Assembly (NCBI RefSeq): GCF_041358175.1
Contig: NZ_JBGKBE010000001.1
Coordinates: forward strand, 186,001-250,000
Length of the DNA: 64,000 nucleotides
Source of the DNA: Muriicola sp041358175
Lineage (GTDB): Bacteria; Bacteroidota; Bacteroidia; Flavobacteriales; Flavobacteriaceae
Direction: 5' to 3'
The notes under the pieces are model-generated. The model ran no database searches, was not told the origin of the DNA, and saw only the letters and a program-made list of their open reading frames with translations. A program made the position numbers and the translations under genes. Below, piece by piece: positions 7,053 through 15,959 of this stretch; position 1 is the first letter of the stretch, and every line of letters begins with the position of its first letter.

Positions 7053-9806
7053 TTAAGGGTTAATCGTCCAGGATACATAGAATATGGATCCTACCGCCCC
7101 TGTTCCTACGGCGGAGAAATATTCCTGCCCAAGGATGTTAGATCCTCCAACCTTAAATACCGACTTGATATTTGGCACAGCGTAGTTAATTTGTGCATCC
7201 AGAACTGTGAATGAAGGTAGTTGTCCATCAGCAAATGTTGCCTGCCAGAAGTAAGTGTCACTCCAGCGGTAGTTCACGTTAAACCCAAAATTTTCAAATA
7301 GTTCAGTATTTCCGAAGGAAGCCTTTACCTTGTGATTCGGGGTGTTGAAGTTCGTTCGGAAATCAGGGAAGGCTGCCTGATCGAAATCAATTTCTGCATA
7401 GGTATAATTCACTCCAAGATCAAAGTCACCCAGCACTTTGAAATCCAGACCAATTGTAGCTCCGTATGAATTTATGTCGGCTAATGAATTCGTGTACGTT
7501 TGATAAGGTGCAAAATCCCCATTCTGTAATGCAAGAAGTGACAATGCATTATCCCCGGCTGTTCCATACAAGGGGACTAATACTGTAGTATTCGAAATAA
7601 AGTTTTTATACTGGTTGTAGTACCCGCTCAGATCAATCGTAACTTTTCCAAATTGAGCCCTGTAGCCAGCTTCAAAGGCTGTAATCTCTTCCGGTTTTAC
7701 CACGGGGGTATTTACAGCTGTTGGAGCACCTGCACCCACAGAAGCTGCCGAGAACGCATTTTCGTAGGCTGCTCTTCCTACGACCGTAGAAGTGCTAGAA
7801 CCTGTTATGGTCTCCCCTGCCGCACTGAGAGGAAAGTTTCTTACATCCCTGTCCAGGTTGTCAGGTGCTGAGCCTACTAATACGGCTAACCCGGCATCCA
7901 GGCCAATAAACAGATCCTGAGTCGTAGGATTTCTGAATCCCTGTTGGGCCGAGATCCGGAAATTCTGATTCCTGTTCTCTCCGGCAGTATATGCAAAAGA
8001 AATTCTTGGGGAGAAAAACCCATCGAAGAACTGATTCTTATCATAGCGAATAGAACCTGTGAATTTCAATCGTTCTTCTAACATCTTTTTCTGAATCTGC
8101 ATATAGGCCCCGTATTCATTATATGCAATGGGCCCGTCAATATCGGTAAAGATGGTACCATTGGAATTCAAGACGTATTCACGGAAAGACCCGCCGATCT
8201 GTACATCAGCAAAATCGCCTGTCAGATAGCTAAAATTATAATTAGCATCGATATGGCGCAATTTGGTATTATCGATAAATTTTGATCCGGTAAGAAGGTC
8301 ACCGTCTGCAGTTACCTGGTTGAATGCATTTTGATATTCAGGCGTTCCTGGTATAAATCTACCTGTGTCGGCCGCCTGCCTGGCTGCAGCATGGGCTGTG
8401 GCATCATCTAATAGAACCCCGGTACCAACTCCTAACCTAGCTCCGATATAGGTGGTAGCATATTCCTCAAACCATTGCTGATCTCCTTTCCATCTACGGT
8501 TAATGTTAAGAGCAGTAAAGCGCGTATCATAGGAGTTTCCTGAATTTTCTGATGTGATATAACCTCTCAGGAAAAAGTTGTCGTTCCTGAATTCCAGTTT
8601 GTGTTGTTGAAGAATAAAGTCTCGGATAGCATACCTGCTGGCTCCCTGATAAATCGTATTTCCCCTTCCAATTCTTCCATTATAGATGATCTCAAAATCA
8701 TCTGCAAAAGGTCGGTAATGCACTGAGAAATCTGTTTTTACGCTTTCCGCGCCATAATTATCTACGAGATCGATTTCATCATAACCGGTCCGGGATACAT
8801 TTGCAGAGCCCAGTGTGCCGGAAGGTAATCCTGCTAAAACATCAAAATTAAGAGGGATGGTAAAATCATCTCCGTATACATTGAGACCATTATAAGCAGG
8901 ATCCGATCTGTCAGCTCCGGGATTATTCAGATCATCTGTCCGGTTAGCGTGCCAGTCCTCTCCTTTTAAAAAGGAAAAGTTGGCTTTTACAGCAAGTTTA
9001 TCGCTAAAGGCATGTGATGCCCTGATTCCAAAATCGTAATAACTATTATCTCCTGCGGCTTCCTGAGAGGTGATTCCTGTTTTAAAATAAGCGCTGATTC
9101 CCTGGAAATCAAAGGGATTCTTACTCCTCATAAACAGTATCCCGTTAAAGGCACCTGCACCGTAGAGTGCTGAAGATGCACCGGGAAGGATCTCAACCGA
9201 CTGTACTTCCAGTTCGGACATCCCCACCAGGTTCCCCAGAACAAAGTTGAGTCCGGGGGCGGAGTTGTCCATTCCGTCTACCAATTGAAGAAAGCGGGTA
9301 TTGGCAAAAGTGGCAAACCCTCTTGTATTGATTGACTGGAAGGTTAAACTGTTGGTATTGATGTCTACCCCTTTTAAATTCTGTAATCCCCCATAGAAGG
9401 ATTCAGCAGCGGTATTCTTGATTTCTTTCAACCCAAACCTTTCTACAGAAACCGGAGATTCAAAAAGTCGTTCCGGTGTCCTCGAGGCAGAAACGACGAT
9501 CTCATCCAGCAGTGTTGATGACTCCTGGAGGATAATGTCCAGGGTCTGGTTGTTTGTGGTAACCTGAATGGTAACTTCAGTATAACCAATACTTGTAACT
9601 CTAACAACAAAAGGAGTTGCCTGGGTTGTGGACAGGGTGAAATTTCCGTCGAAATCTGCCACTGCTCCTGTAGTGGTGCCGATGATGACGATATTTGCTC
9701 CTGGTATAGGTTCTCCGCCATCGTCTTTTACGGTTCCCTGAATTGTGGTTTGTGCATTAATTCCATACCCTATAAGCAGGAAGAATAATAATAGTGCTGT
9801 TCTCAT
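7053..9806 (-). CDS. TonB-dependent outer-membrane receptor with N-terminal CarboxypepD_reg-like domain
   Basis: Outer-membrane active transporter of 917 residues. A signal peptide (to about residue 19, ending GINAQ) is followed by a carboxypeptidase-regulatory-like beta domain (TTIQGTVKDDGGEPIPGANI; about residues 20-95). A plug domain then starts near EIVVSASRTPERLFESPVSVERF, and a 22-strand barrel ends in an aromatic-rich terminus (SIFYVSWTINP). There is no adjacent SusD-like lipoprotein, so a glycan Sus-type system is unlikely. Small chelates or cofactors are more typical for this architecture, but the substrate cannot be read from sequence. The gene is monocistronic, with its own terminator and with glmS upstream ending in another terminator. 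Confidence 0.9.
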   Translation of the reverse strand: MRTALLLFFLLIGYGINAQTTIQGTVKDDGGEPIPGANIVIIGTTTGAVADFDGNFTLSTTQATPFVVRVTSIGYTEVTIQVTTNNQTLDIILQESSTLLDEIVVSASRTPERLFESPVSVERFGLKEIKNTAAESFYGGLQNLKGVDINTNSLTFQSINTRGFATFANTRFLQLVDGMDNSAPGLNFVLGNLVGMSELEVQSVEILPGASSALYGAGAFNGILFMRSKNPFDFQGISAYFKTGITSQEAAGDNSYYDFGIRASHAFSDKLAVKANFSFLKGEDWHANRTDDLNNPGADRSDPAYNGLNVYGDDFTIPLNFDVLAGLPSGTLGSANVSRTGYDEIDLVDNYGAESVKTDFSVHYRPFADDFEIIYNGRIGRGNTIYQGASRYAIRDFILQQHKLEFRNDNFFLRGYITSENSGNSYDTRFTALNINRRWKGDQQWFEEYATTYIGARLGVGTGVLLDDATAHAAARQAADTGRFIPGTPEYQNAFNQVTADGDLLTGSKFIDNTKLRHIDANYNFSYLTGDFADVQIGGSFREYVLNSNGTIFTDIDGPIAYNEYGAYMQIQKKMLEERLKFTGSIRYDKNQFFDGFFSPRISFAYTAGENRNQNFRISAQQGFRNPTTQDLFIGLDAGLAVLVGSAPDNLDRDVRNFPLSAAGETITGSSTSTVVGRAAYENAFSAASVGAGAPTAVNTPVVKPEEITAFEAGYRAQFGKVTIDLSGYYNQYKNFISNTTVLVPLYGTAGDNALSLLALQNGDFAPYQTYTNSLADINSYGATIGLDFKVLGDFDLGVNYTYAEIDFDQAAFPDFRTNFNTPNHKVKASFGNTELFENFGFNVNYRWSDTYFWQATFADGQLPSFTVLDAQINYAVPNIKSVFKVGGSNILGQEYFSAVGTGAVGSIFYVSWTINP

Positions 9807-9976
9807 TCGTCTGGGTCTTTGTTATAGCGGGCAATTTAACAATTTTTTTACGTCGTAGAATACTAATATCAAAAAAAGCTATGGGAAGAATTGTTAATTT
9901 ATAATTGCAGGGGATAGATTATTGTCAAATTGTTAAGATTTATCCTCCTGAAAAAGAATCAAATAAAGCAGAAATC

Positions 9977-10010
9977 AAAAAAAAAGCAGCTCCCGAATTT
10001 CAGGAACTGC
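9977..10010 (-). terminator. Intrinsic terminator of glmS
   Basis: The reverse strand gives GCAGTTCC pairing with GGAGCTGC (one G-U pair) around a 9-nt loop. A run of nine T follows, 24 bp beyond the glmS stop. Confidence 0.8.
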
Positions 10011-10033
10011 CGTTATAATATTTTTAATTGAAT

Positions 10034-11881
10034 TTATTCTACGGTAACCGATTTAGCCAGGTTACGGGGTTGATCCACATTACAACCTCTCATAACTGCG
10101 ATATGATAAGAAAGCAGTTGTAAAGGAATGGTTGTTACGAGCGGACTTAGTCCTTCCAAAACTTCAGGTACTTCAATAACGTGATCTGCCAGTTCTCTTA
10201 CCTGGGTATCTCCTTCAGTGACGATGGCGATAATCTTCCCTTTACGTGTCTTTATCTCCTGGATATTACTCACCACTTTCTCATAGTGCCCCTTCTTTGT
10301 GGCAATGACAATAACGGGCATATGCTCATCGATCAGTGCGATGGGGCCATGTTTCATCTCGGCGGCAGGATAACCTTCCGCATGGATATAACTGATTTCT
10401 TTAAGTTTTAAAGCTCCTTCCAGGGCTACAGGGAAATTGTATCCCCTTCCCAGGTAAAGGCAGTTTTCTGAGTCTTTATAGACGTCTGCGATAATCTCCA
10501 CCAGTGGATTGGCTTCAAGGGCTTTTTGTACCTTATCCGGTATATTTTCCAATTCAACAAGTATTTCGTGATACTTGGTTTCATTGATCGCGCCCTTTTC
10601 CTTGGCAAGTTTTAGGGCCAGTAAGGTCAGGATAGTGATCTGAGTGGTGAAAGCCTTTGTAGACGCCACACCAATTTCAGGTCCGGCATGCGTATAAGCT
10701 CCGGCATGGGTCTCCCTTGCAATAGATGAACCTACCACATTACAGACTCCAAACACAAAAGCGCCATTTTCTTTGGCTAGCTTAATAGCAGCCAGTGTAT
10801 CTGCGGTTTCTCCTGATTGAGAGATAGCAATAACAACATCTTTATTGGTGATGACCGGATTCCGGTATCTGAATTCGGAAGCGTATTCCACTTCCACAGG
10901 TATCCGGGCAAGATCCTCAAAGATATATTCAGCTACAAGGCCGGCATGCCATGAGGTTCCACAGGCTACAATAATGATGCGGTTTGCATTCATAAACCGC
11001 TCCAGGTTATCATCTATCCCAGACATTTTTATCAATCCCTGATCTACAAGCAATCTACCCCTGTAGGTGTCCTTAATCGCCCTGGGTTGTTCGTAGATCT
11101 CCTTCAGCATAAAATGGTCGTAGCCACCTTTCTCAATTTCCTCCAGATTGAGTTGTAATTCCTGGATCATGGGGTAGGCCACCGCGTCATTCTTAATCTT
11201 TCGCAATTTTATTTCCTTCCCGGGGCGAACAATAGCCATCTCCTCATCTTCAAGGTATACTGCATTATTGGTATACTCAATAAATGGTGATGCATCTGAA
11301 GCGATAAAGAATTCGTTTTCACCAATTCCTATTGCAAGCGGACTACCTAATTTTGCAACAACAATTTCATCGGGCTTTGCCTTGTCAAAAACTGCTATGG
11401 CATAGGCTCCAACAACTTGGTTCAAAGCTATTTGTACAGCCTTTCCAAGCTTTACCTTTTCTTTCTTTTTTACCTCTTCTATAAGGTTCACAAGAACTTC
11501 TGTATCTGTATCAGATTCAAAAACGTACCCCCTTTTGGAGAGCTCCGTTTTTACGGCCTCATAATTTTCGATGATCCCGTTGTGGATGATCACCAGGTCG
11601 CCTGAATTAGAGTAATGTGGATGGGAATTCACATCGTTTGGTATCCCATGAGTGGCCCAACGGGTATGGCCCATTCCGAGAGAACCGTTGATGGATATGT
11701 TTTTTTCTGATTTGTTTTTCAGGTCGGCCACCTTGCCCTTAGTCTTGGACATATTGATCTGATTTCCGTCGAACAGGGCGATTCCGGCACTGTCATAGCC
11801 GCGGTACTCCAGTCTTTGAAGTCCTTTCATAATGATGGGATATGCCTCCCGGTGACCTATATAACCAACTATTCCACACAT
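10034..11881 (-). CDS. glmS: Glutamine--fructose-6-phosphate aminotransferase (isomerizing) GlmS
   Basis: Makes glucosamine-6-phosphate from fructose-6-phosphate and glutamine, the entry to peptidoglycan and LPS amino sugars. The 615 residues are full length. The N-terminal glutaminase begins MCGIVGYIG with nucleophile Cys after Met removal, and GHTRWATHG and SSND-equivalent regions follow. Two SIS domains (SQSGETADT near residue 350, and SYIHAEGYPAAEMKHGPIALI) and the C-terminal NLAKSVTVE lysine tail are intact. It is the last gene of a conserved-order unit behind the GT5-like and DUF4270 genes. The 117-bp gap before it shows no glmS-ribozyme features that I can recognise. Confidence 0.98.
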   Translation of the reverse strand: MCGIVGYIGHREAYPIIMKGLQRLEYRGYDSAGIALFDGNQINMSKTKGKVADLKNKSEKNISINGSLGMGHTRWATHGIPNDVNSHPHYSNSGDLVIIHNGIIENYEAVKTELSKRGYVFESDTDTEVLVNLIEEVKKKEKVKLGKAVQIALNQVVGAYAIAVFDKAKPDEIVVAKLGSPLAIGIGENEFFIASDASPFIEYTNNAVYLEDEEMAIVRPGKEIKLRKIKNDAVAYPMIQELQLNLEEIEKGGYDHFMLKEIYEQPRAIKDTYRGRLLVDQGLIKMSGIDDNLERFMNANRIIIVACGTSWHAGLVAEYIFEDLARIPVEVEYASEFRYRNPVITNKDVVIAISQSGETADTLAAIKLAKENGAFVFGVCNVVGSSIARETHAGAYTHAGPEIGVASTKAFTTQITILTLLALKLAKEKGAINETKYHEILVELENIPDKVQKALEANPLVEIIADVYKDSENCLYLGRGYNFPVALEGALKLKEISYIHAEGYPAAEMKHGPIALIDEHMPVIVIATKKGHYEKVVSNIQEIKTRKGKIIAIVTEGDTQVRELADHVIEVPEVLEGLSPLVTTIPLQLLSYHIAVMRGCNVDQPRNLAKSVTVE

Positions 11882-11998
11882 AGTAATTAGAGATTAAGCA
11901 TTATTATGGAATATAAATTTACGAGAAGTAATGAAATAAAGCTCGTTTTTAGGTTGTATAACGAGATTTATCCGCCAGTGGTAAACTAAGAAGAGTAT

Positions 11999-13825
11999 TT
12001 AATTAATTTCTGTATAGAATATTTCGAGCTTAAGCTTCTTGTCTTCCGGAACATTGGCTTCGCTTCCATACAATATTGTTCCCAAAGGACTCAGGGTTGG
12101 AGCAACGGGGAGATCTTTATCTGAGTCCCCAACAACCACAGCACTGTTAGCCCCGGAAATACGTATATCCGGTGATATGGCAAGTCCGAGTGTTGCATTG
12201 ACCGAATCGCGGAGAATCAGATTGTTGACATGATCGGTAATTCTGATTTTATATTTAATTCCCTGATCATTTTCTTCCTGTAAAAAAGCATCGTAATCGA
12301 GGTAAATACCAAATCGGGAGTCTTCAACAGAAAATTCACTTGTAACATCGTAAACCGGATTATTGGTCTCGGCATTGTACATATACAACCTTAAGGGTTC
12401 TGTGATTCCTCCAACAGCGTCAAGTGTTTCCCTGTCTACATAAAAAACAAGATTGGCCTCGTTTATTATCCAGTTTCTCGATTTGATATCATTGACTATG
12501 GCCTCCCCATTGTTTTCTTCAAAAAGAGCTATTTCAGCGTATGTGCCCGGGCCCCCTTTCAGATATATCCGGGACGCATTATTTCCTGTATCAAGATTAT
12601 CCGAAATTTCAGCAGGATATGGTTCTGAAATTATTGTATTAACCGCATTTCCTGAAATGGGAGCATTGGCCTGACCAGTAATGAGGCTGATGGTGTATTC
12701 CCTTTCTGCAGTCTCCAGTTCCTCGTCTACTATCCGATCATACTCATAGGTGATAGTAATACTGGCACTCCTCAGATCGAGCAGAAGCATAATATCATCC
12801 GTTATGGGTGTAACGGATAAATGAAGGCCTCTGAAAAAATCTTTGAAGTTAGAATTGCTGATAAGTTCTGGCTTTCCTTCCTTATCAAGAATATTTGCCT
12901 GAAAGAAATCGGAATCTAAAGACACCCTTATTCCGGGCTCTATTACCTGAGGGGCTTCCAGGGATTCATCATCTTCAGTATCCGGGTCATCTTCTGCAAA
13001 TACCAGAGTTTGTTCATCATCTATCAATACCTCCCCATCGAAAAGAACATCGGAGACAAATGAAGGTGCGAACTCCTGACTCGAATAATACTCCTGGGAT
13101 TCCAGAAAATTAGTGTTAGGATCCAGGTCACGTAAAAAGTAGGTAGACCTTTCAACTTTTAAATTAAATGGCACATCACTGTTACCGTAAATACTATCAA
13201 GATCTCTTTTAACCGGGAACCTGTTGGCAAGGGTACTCGTATCTTCATCATCGGCAATTCCATCCCCGTCAGTATCGGGATTCAATGGATCTGTGCCTAA
13301 AAGGCGCTCTTCGTTATCTGTTAGTCCGTCCCCGTCACTATCACTATCGGGGTCTTCAGGATCTGCATCCAACTCGTCTATCACTCCGTCTAGATCAGTA
13401 TCTGCGTTGTCGTTTCTCAAGTACGGGATATACAAAACAACATCTAAGATTCTTTCGTTCTCCTCAATAGTCGCATCCACATCGTCAGTATCAGAAATAT
13501 CTTCTGTACTCTGTGCATAATTGCCAAAAATTGGATTTCCAATTCCCCCCTGCAGGGATACCTGGGTGGTAATGCTTGCGGTGGTCCTTCCAAAAACAGG
13601 ATCATTAAACACCCCTATTTGATATATAGGCAACTGATTCGTCTGAACAGCCATCACATTCCTATTATAGGCAAAAACATCGTAAACAGCTACGTCTGAG
13701 GTAAAGGGATTTTGGTCGATGACCCCTCTCCCGATGGTTGTGACGTCTTCTTCACATGAAGAAACCGCAATTAGCAGAAGTGTTCCTATAAGGGCAGGAA
13801 CTGTACCTCGTAAAAAGAATCGCAT
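11999..13825 (-). CDS. DUF4270 lipoprotein with an inserted thrombospondin type-3 calcium-binding segment
   Basis: A 608-residue lipoprotein. The signal peptide ends in the lipobox LIAVSSC, with C24 as the lipid anchor. The body matches DUF4270 (an FTSDVAVYDVFAYNRNV start and a NDPVFGRTTASITTQ segment), a Bacteroidota surface or periplasmic family of unknown function. Residues about 141-195 are an unusual Asp-rich insert with TSP3-type DxDxDG repeats (DTDLDGVID, DSDGDGLTD, DTDGDGIAD), which would bind calcium. It lies 5 bp after the half-glycogen synthase gene, in the same transcript. Family membership is clear from the N-terminal half, but no molecular function is known. Confidence 0.85.
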   Translation of the reverse strand: MRFFLRGTVPALIGTLLLIAVSSCEEDVTTIGRGVIDQNPFTSDVAVYDVFAYNRNVMAVQTNQLPIYQIGVFNDPVFGRTTASITTQVSLQGGIGNPIFGNYAQSTEDISDTDDVDATIEENERILDVVLYIPYLRNDNADTDLDGVIDELDADPEDPDSDSDGDGLTDNEERLLGTDPLNPDTDGDGIADDEDTSTLANRFPVKRDLDSIYGNSDVPFNLKVERSTYFLRDLDPNTNFLESQEYYSSQEFAPSFVSDVLFDGEVLIDDEQTLVFAEDDPDTEDDESLEAPQVIEPGIRVSLDSDFFQANILDKEGKPELISNSNFKDFFRGLHLSVTPITDDIMLLLDLRSASITITYEYDRIVDEELETAEREYTISLITGQANAPISGNAVNTIISEPYPAEISDNLDTGNNASRIYLKGGPGTYAEIALFEENNGEAIVNDIKSRNWIINEANLVFYVDRETLDAVGGITEPLRLYMYNAETNNPVYDVTSEFSVEDSRFGIYLDYDAFLQEENDQGIKYKIRITDHVNNLILRDSVNATLGLAISPDIRISGANSAVVVGDSDKDLPVAPTLSPLGTILYGSEANVPEDKKLKLEIFYTEIN

Positions 13826-13830
13826 GGGGC

Positions 13831-14640
13831 TTATTTTAAAACTTCGGTGTCATAAAAATTTGCATAGGCCTCTTCAAATTCCTGAAGCGGAACATATGGT
13901 AACACGGGCTTTTGAAGGTTGTTGATGTGCGAAAGCAGATCTTCCGGAATCCCTTCAGCTGCTAAAATTACAGCATCAGAATTATTGACCCCTATTTTTA
14001 ACAAATTATTATATGTAGGCTCTTTAAGGAGGGTAACAGCGTCTTCAGGAATACCGTCGAAGGTTACTTTTTTTATAAGGTCTTTATCGAGTGTCCCCTC
14101 AAAACTCTTCCCGTAAACGGAGAGTACAATTTTGCTGTCTGCAAAAAGGGGTTCGTCGGCGTAATATTTTCTTAGGTATAACGGAAGCAGAGAAGACATC
14201 CAACCGTGAACATGGATGATGTCAGGGTTCCAATTGAGTTTTTTAACTGTTTCTACTACTCCTTTGGCAAAAAAGATGGCGCGTTCATCGTTATCGGCAA
14301 ACATATCACCATTCTCATCGGTAAAAGTTGCTTTGCGTTTAAAATACTCCTCGTTATCAATAAAATAAACCTGAATCCTTTCTTTGGGGATAGATGCCAC
14401 CTTAATGATCAAAGGCATATCCATGTCATTTATAACCAGATTCATTCCTGACAGCCTGATCACCTCGTGCAGCTGATGCCTCCGTTCATTGATATTGCCA
14501 TATCGCGGCATAAAGATCCGGATCTGACCGCCTTTGCTGTTCACCATTCTCGGTGTTTCGTAAGACATTAAGGAAACTTCATTCTCTGGTAAGTAGGGCA
14601 CTAATTCTGAAGATACAAACAATATCTTTTTACCATTCAT
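13831..14640 (-). CDS. GT5 glycogen/starch synthase N-terminal-domain protein (half-length)
   Basis: A 269-residue cytoplasmic protein that resembles only the N-terminal Rossmann half of GlgA-type GT-B synthases. It begins KKILFVSSELVPYLPE and contains RIFMPRYGNINERRHQLHE and PDIIHVHGWMSSLLPLYLRK. Full synthases are about 470-500 residues. The second Rossmann half, which binds the nucleotide sugar, is absent. The KxGGL donor motif that should follow the first strand is replaced by a PENEVSLMSY stretch. It is therefore unlikely to be a working glycogen synthase alone. The gene heads the transcript with DUF4270 and probably glmS, and is divergent from panC. The same neighbourhood recurs in flavobacteria (general knowledge), which argues for a retained function. 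Confidence 0.82.
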   Translation of the reverse strand: MNGKKILFVSSELVPYLPENEVSLMSYETPRMVNSKGGQIRIFMPRYGNINERRHQLHEVIRLSGMNLVINDMDMPLIIKVASIPKERIQVYFIDNEEYFKRKATFTDENGDMFADNDERAIFFAKGVVETVKKLNWNPDIIHVHGWMSSLLPLYLRKYYADEPLFADSKIVLSVYGKSFEGTLDKDLIKKVTFDGIPEDAVTLLKEPTYNNLLKIGVNNSDAVILAAEGIPEDLLSHINNLQKPVLPYVPLQEFEEAYANFYDTEVLK

Positions 14641-14715
14641 ACAGGTCGTATTTTATTTATCGCAGAAACGTAGCTGCAAAATTACAAAAATTATGCAGAT
14701 TAGCCGTAATTATAG

Positions 14716-14723
14716 TAAGTTTG
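14716..14723 (+). promoter_or_regulatory. -7 promoter box (TAAGTTTG) of the panC operon
   Basis: An exact TAnnTTTG match 20 nt before the ATG at 14744. It would place the transcription start downstream of an earlier in-frame ATG at 14693, so it supports 14744 as the real panC start. Confidence 0.5.
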
Positions 14724-14743
14724 CTCGCTTTTTAAATTTTGGT

Positions 14744-15592
14744 ATGAAGTTGATTTCGGATAAAAAAGAGCTCCTTTCCCATTTAAATTCTAAAAAAGTT
14801 GAGTCTGGAACTCTCGGTTTAGTTCCAACTATGGGCGCTTTGCATGAAGGACATCTAAGTCTTGTGCAGAAAGCTTTGGCCGAAAATGAGAGAATAGTAG
14901 TAACAATATTTGTAAATCCTACCCAATTTAATAATACAGAGGACCTTAAAAAGTATCCTAAAACTCTGAAAGCTGATCTGGCCTTATTAGAAGGTTTAAG
15001 TGAAAACATCACTGTATTCGCCCCGGCAGTAGAAGAGCTGTACAATGAAGACATTGTCTCAAAACAGTACTCCTTTGACGGTCTCGATAAGGTTATGGAA
15101 GGGGAATTCCGTGGTGGACATTTTAATGGGGTTGCCACTATTGTAGAAATGTTATTTGATTTGATCAGACCAGACAAAGCCTATTTTGGAGAGAAAGACT
15201 TTCAACAGCTCCAGGTGGTAACCCGACTGTCAGAAAGTCTGCCATTTAAGGTGGAGGTAATAGGCTGTCCTATCGTTCGTGAAACCAATGGCCTGGCGAT
15301 GAGTTCACGTAATAGTTTGCTCTCGGAGCAGATGAGGATGAAGGCGGGTTTAATTTACAGAACCCTGAAAGAGGTCAAACGTATGTTTGGCACGGAAAAT
15401 GCGACTACAATAAGTGAGTATGTGTCTAGAGTTTTCGCTTCGGAACAGGATATGAAATTAGAATATTTTCAAATCGCCGACGTTCAAACCCTGACACCGA
15501 TGATTAGAAAACAAAAAAACAGAAAATACAGAGGCTTTATTGCCGTTTATGCCGAGGGGGTTCGCCTCATTGACAATATAGCTGTGAATTGA
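14744..15592 (+). CDS. panC: Pantothenate synthetase PanC
   Basis: ATP-dependent ligation of pantoate and beta-alanine to pantothenate in the cytoplasm. With the ATG at 14744 the protein has 282 residues, the normal family length. An in-frame ATG at 14693 would add 17 non-conserved residues and lies upstream of the promoter box. The nucleotidyltransferase signature PTMGALHEGHLSLV has H34 and H37. GEKDFQQLQVV and the VRETNGLAMSSRN stretch (KMSKS-equivalent) follow. panD begins 13 bp after the stop, so the two pantothenate genes sit together, followed by two membrane/secreted genes of unknown role. Confidence 0.97.
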   Translation: MKLISDKKELLSHLNSKKVESGTLGLVPTMGALHEGHLSLVQKALAENERIVVTIFVNPTQFNNTEDLKKYPKTLKADLALLEGLSENITVFAPAVEELYNEDIVSKQYSFDGLDKVMEGEFRGGHFNGVATIVEMLFDLIRPDKAYFGEKDFQQLQVVTRLSESLPFKVEVIGCPIVRETNGLAMSSRNSLLSEQMRMKAGLIYRTLKEVKRMFGTENATTISEYVSRVFASEQDMKLEYFQIADVQTLTPMIRKQKNRKYRGFIAVYAEGVRLIDNIAVN

Positions 15593-15601
15593 TTACTTTT
15601 G
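15570..15601 (+). promoter_or_regulatory. Promoter of panD (TTG-N21-TACTTTTG), overlapping the end of panC
   Basis: A TTG at 15570-15572 is followed after 21 nt by TACTTTTG at 15594-15601, an exact -7 match. The box ends 4 nt before the panD ATG. Transcription would start at about the A of the start codon, giving a leaderless panD mRNA in addition to the panC transcript. Confidence 0.5.
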
Positions 15602-15605
15602 CGCC

Positions 15606-15956
15606 ATGAAAATTGAAGTAGTAAAATCAAAAATACACCGGGTAAAAGTTACCGGGGCAGACCTGAATTATATCGGTAGTATTACCATTGATGAGGACCT
15701 GATGGATGCTGCCAATATTATTAAAGGGGAAAAAGTTCAGATCGTCAACAATAACAACGGTGAACGCCTGGAGACTTATGCCATCCCCGGACCCAGAAAC
15801 TCTGGGGAATTAACCTTAAATGGTGCTGCAGCGAGAAAAGTAGCCGTAGGCGATATCCTGATACTGATCACCTACGCCTGGATGGAAATCGAAGAGGCTA
15901 AAACCTTTGAACCTGCCATGATCTTTCCCAACGAAGAAAACAATCTTTTAACCTAA
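15606..15956 (+). CDS. panD: Aspartate 1-decarboxylase PanD
   Basis: Pyruvoyl enzyme that makes beta-alanine from aspartate for pantothenate synthesis. The 116-residue proenzyme is the expected size. The self-cleavage site is G24-S25 in NYIGSITID, where S25 becomes the pyruvoyl group. The YAIPGPRNSGELTLNGAAAR segment (residues about 58-77) holds the conserved tyrosine and Asn/Gly residues needed for maturation. It is 13 bp after panC and 3 bp before the next gene. It may also have its own leaderless promoter inside the panC 3' end. Confidence 0.97.
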   Translation: MKIEVVKSKIHRVKVTGADLNYIGSITIDEDLMDAANIIKGEKVQIVNNNNGERLETYAIPGPRNSGELTLNGAAARKVAVGDILILITYAWMEIEEAKTFEPAMIFPNEENNLLT

Positions 15957-15959
15957 ACT

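Noticed and set aside
11882..11998. glmS ribozyme or riboswitch in the 117-bp gap upstream of glmS
   Set aside because: The gap is too short and shows none of the expected pairing elements.
14693..14743. Longer N-terminus for PanC from the upstream ATG
   Set aside because: It would lie upstream of the TAAGTTTG promoter box and adds 17 residues absent from normal PanC proteins.
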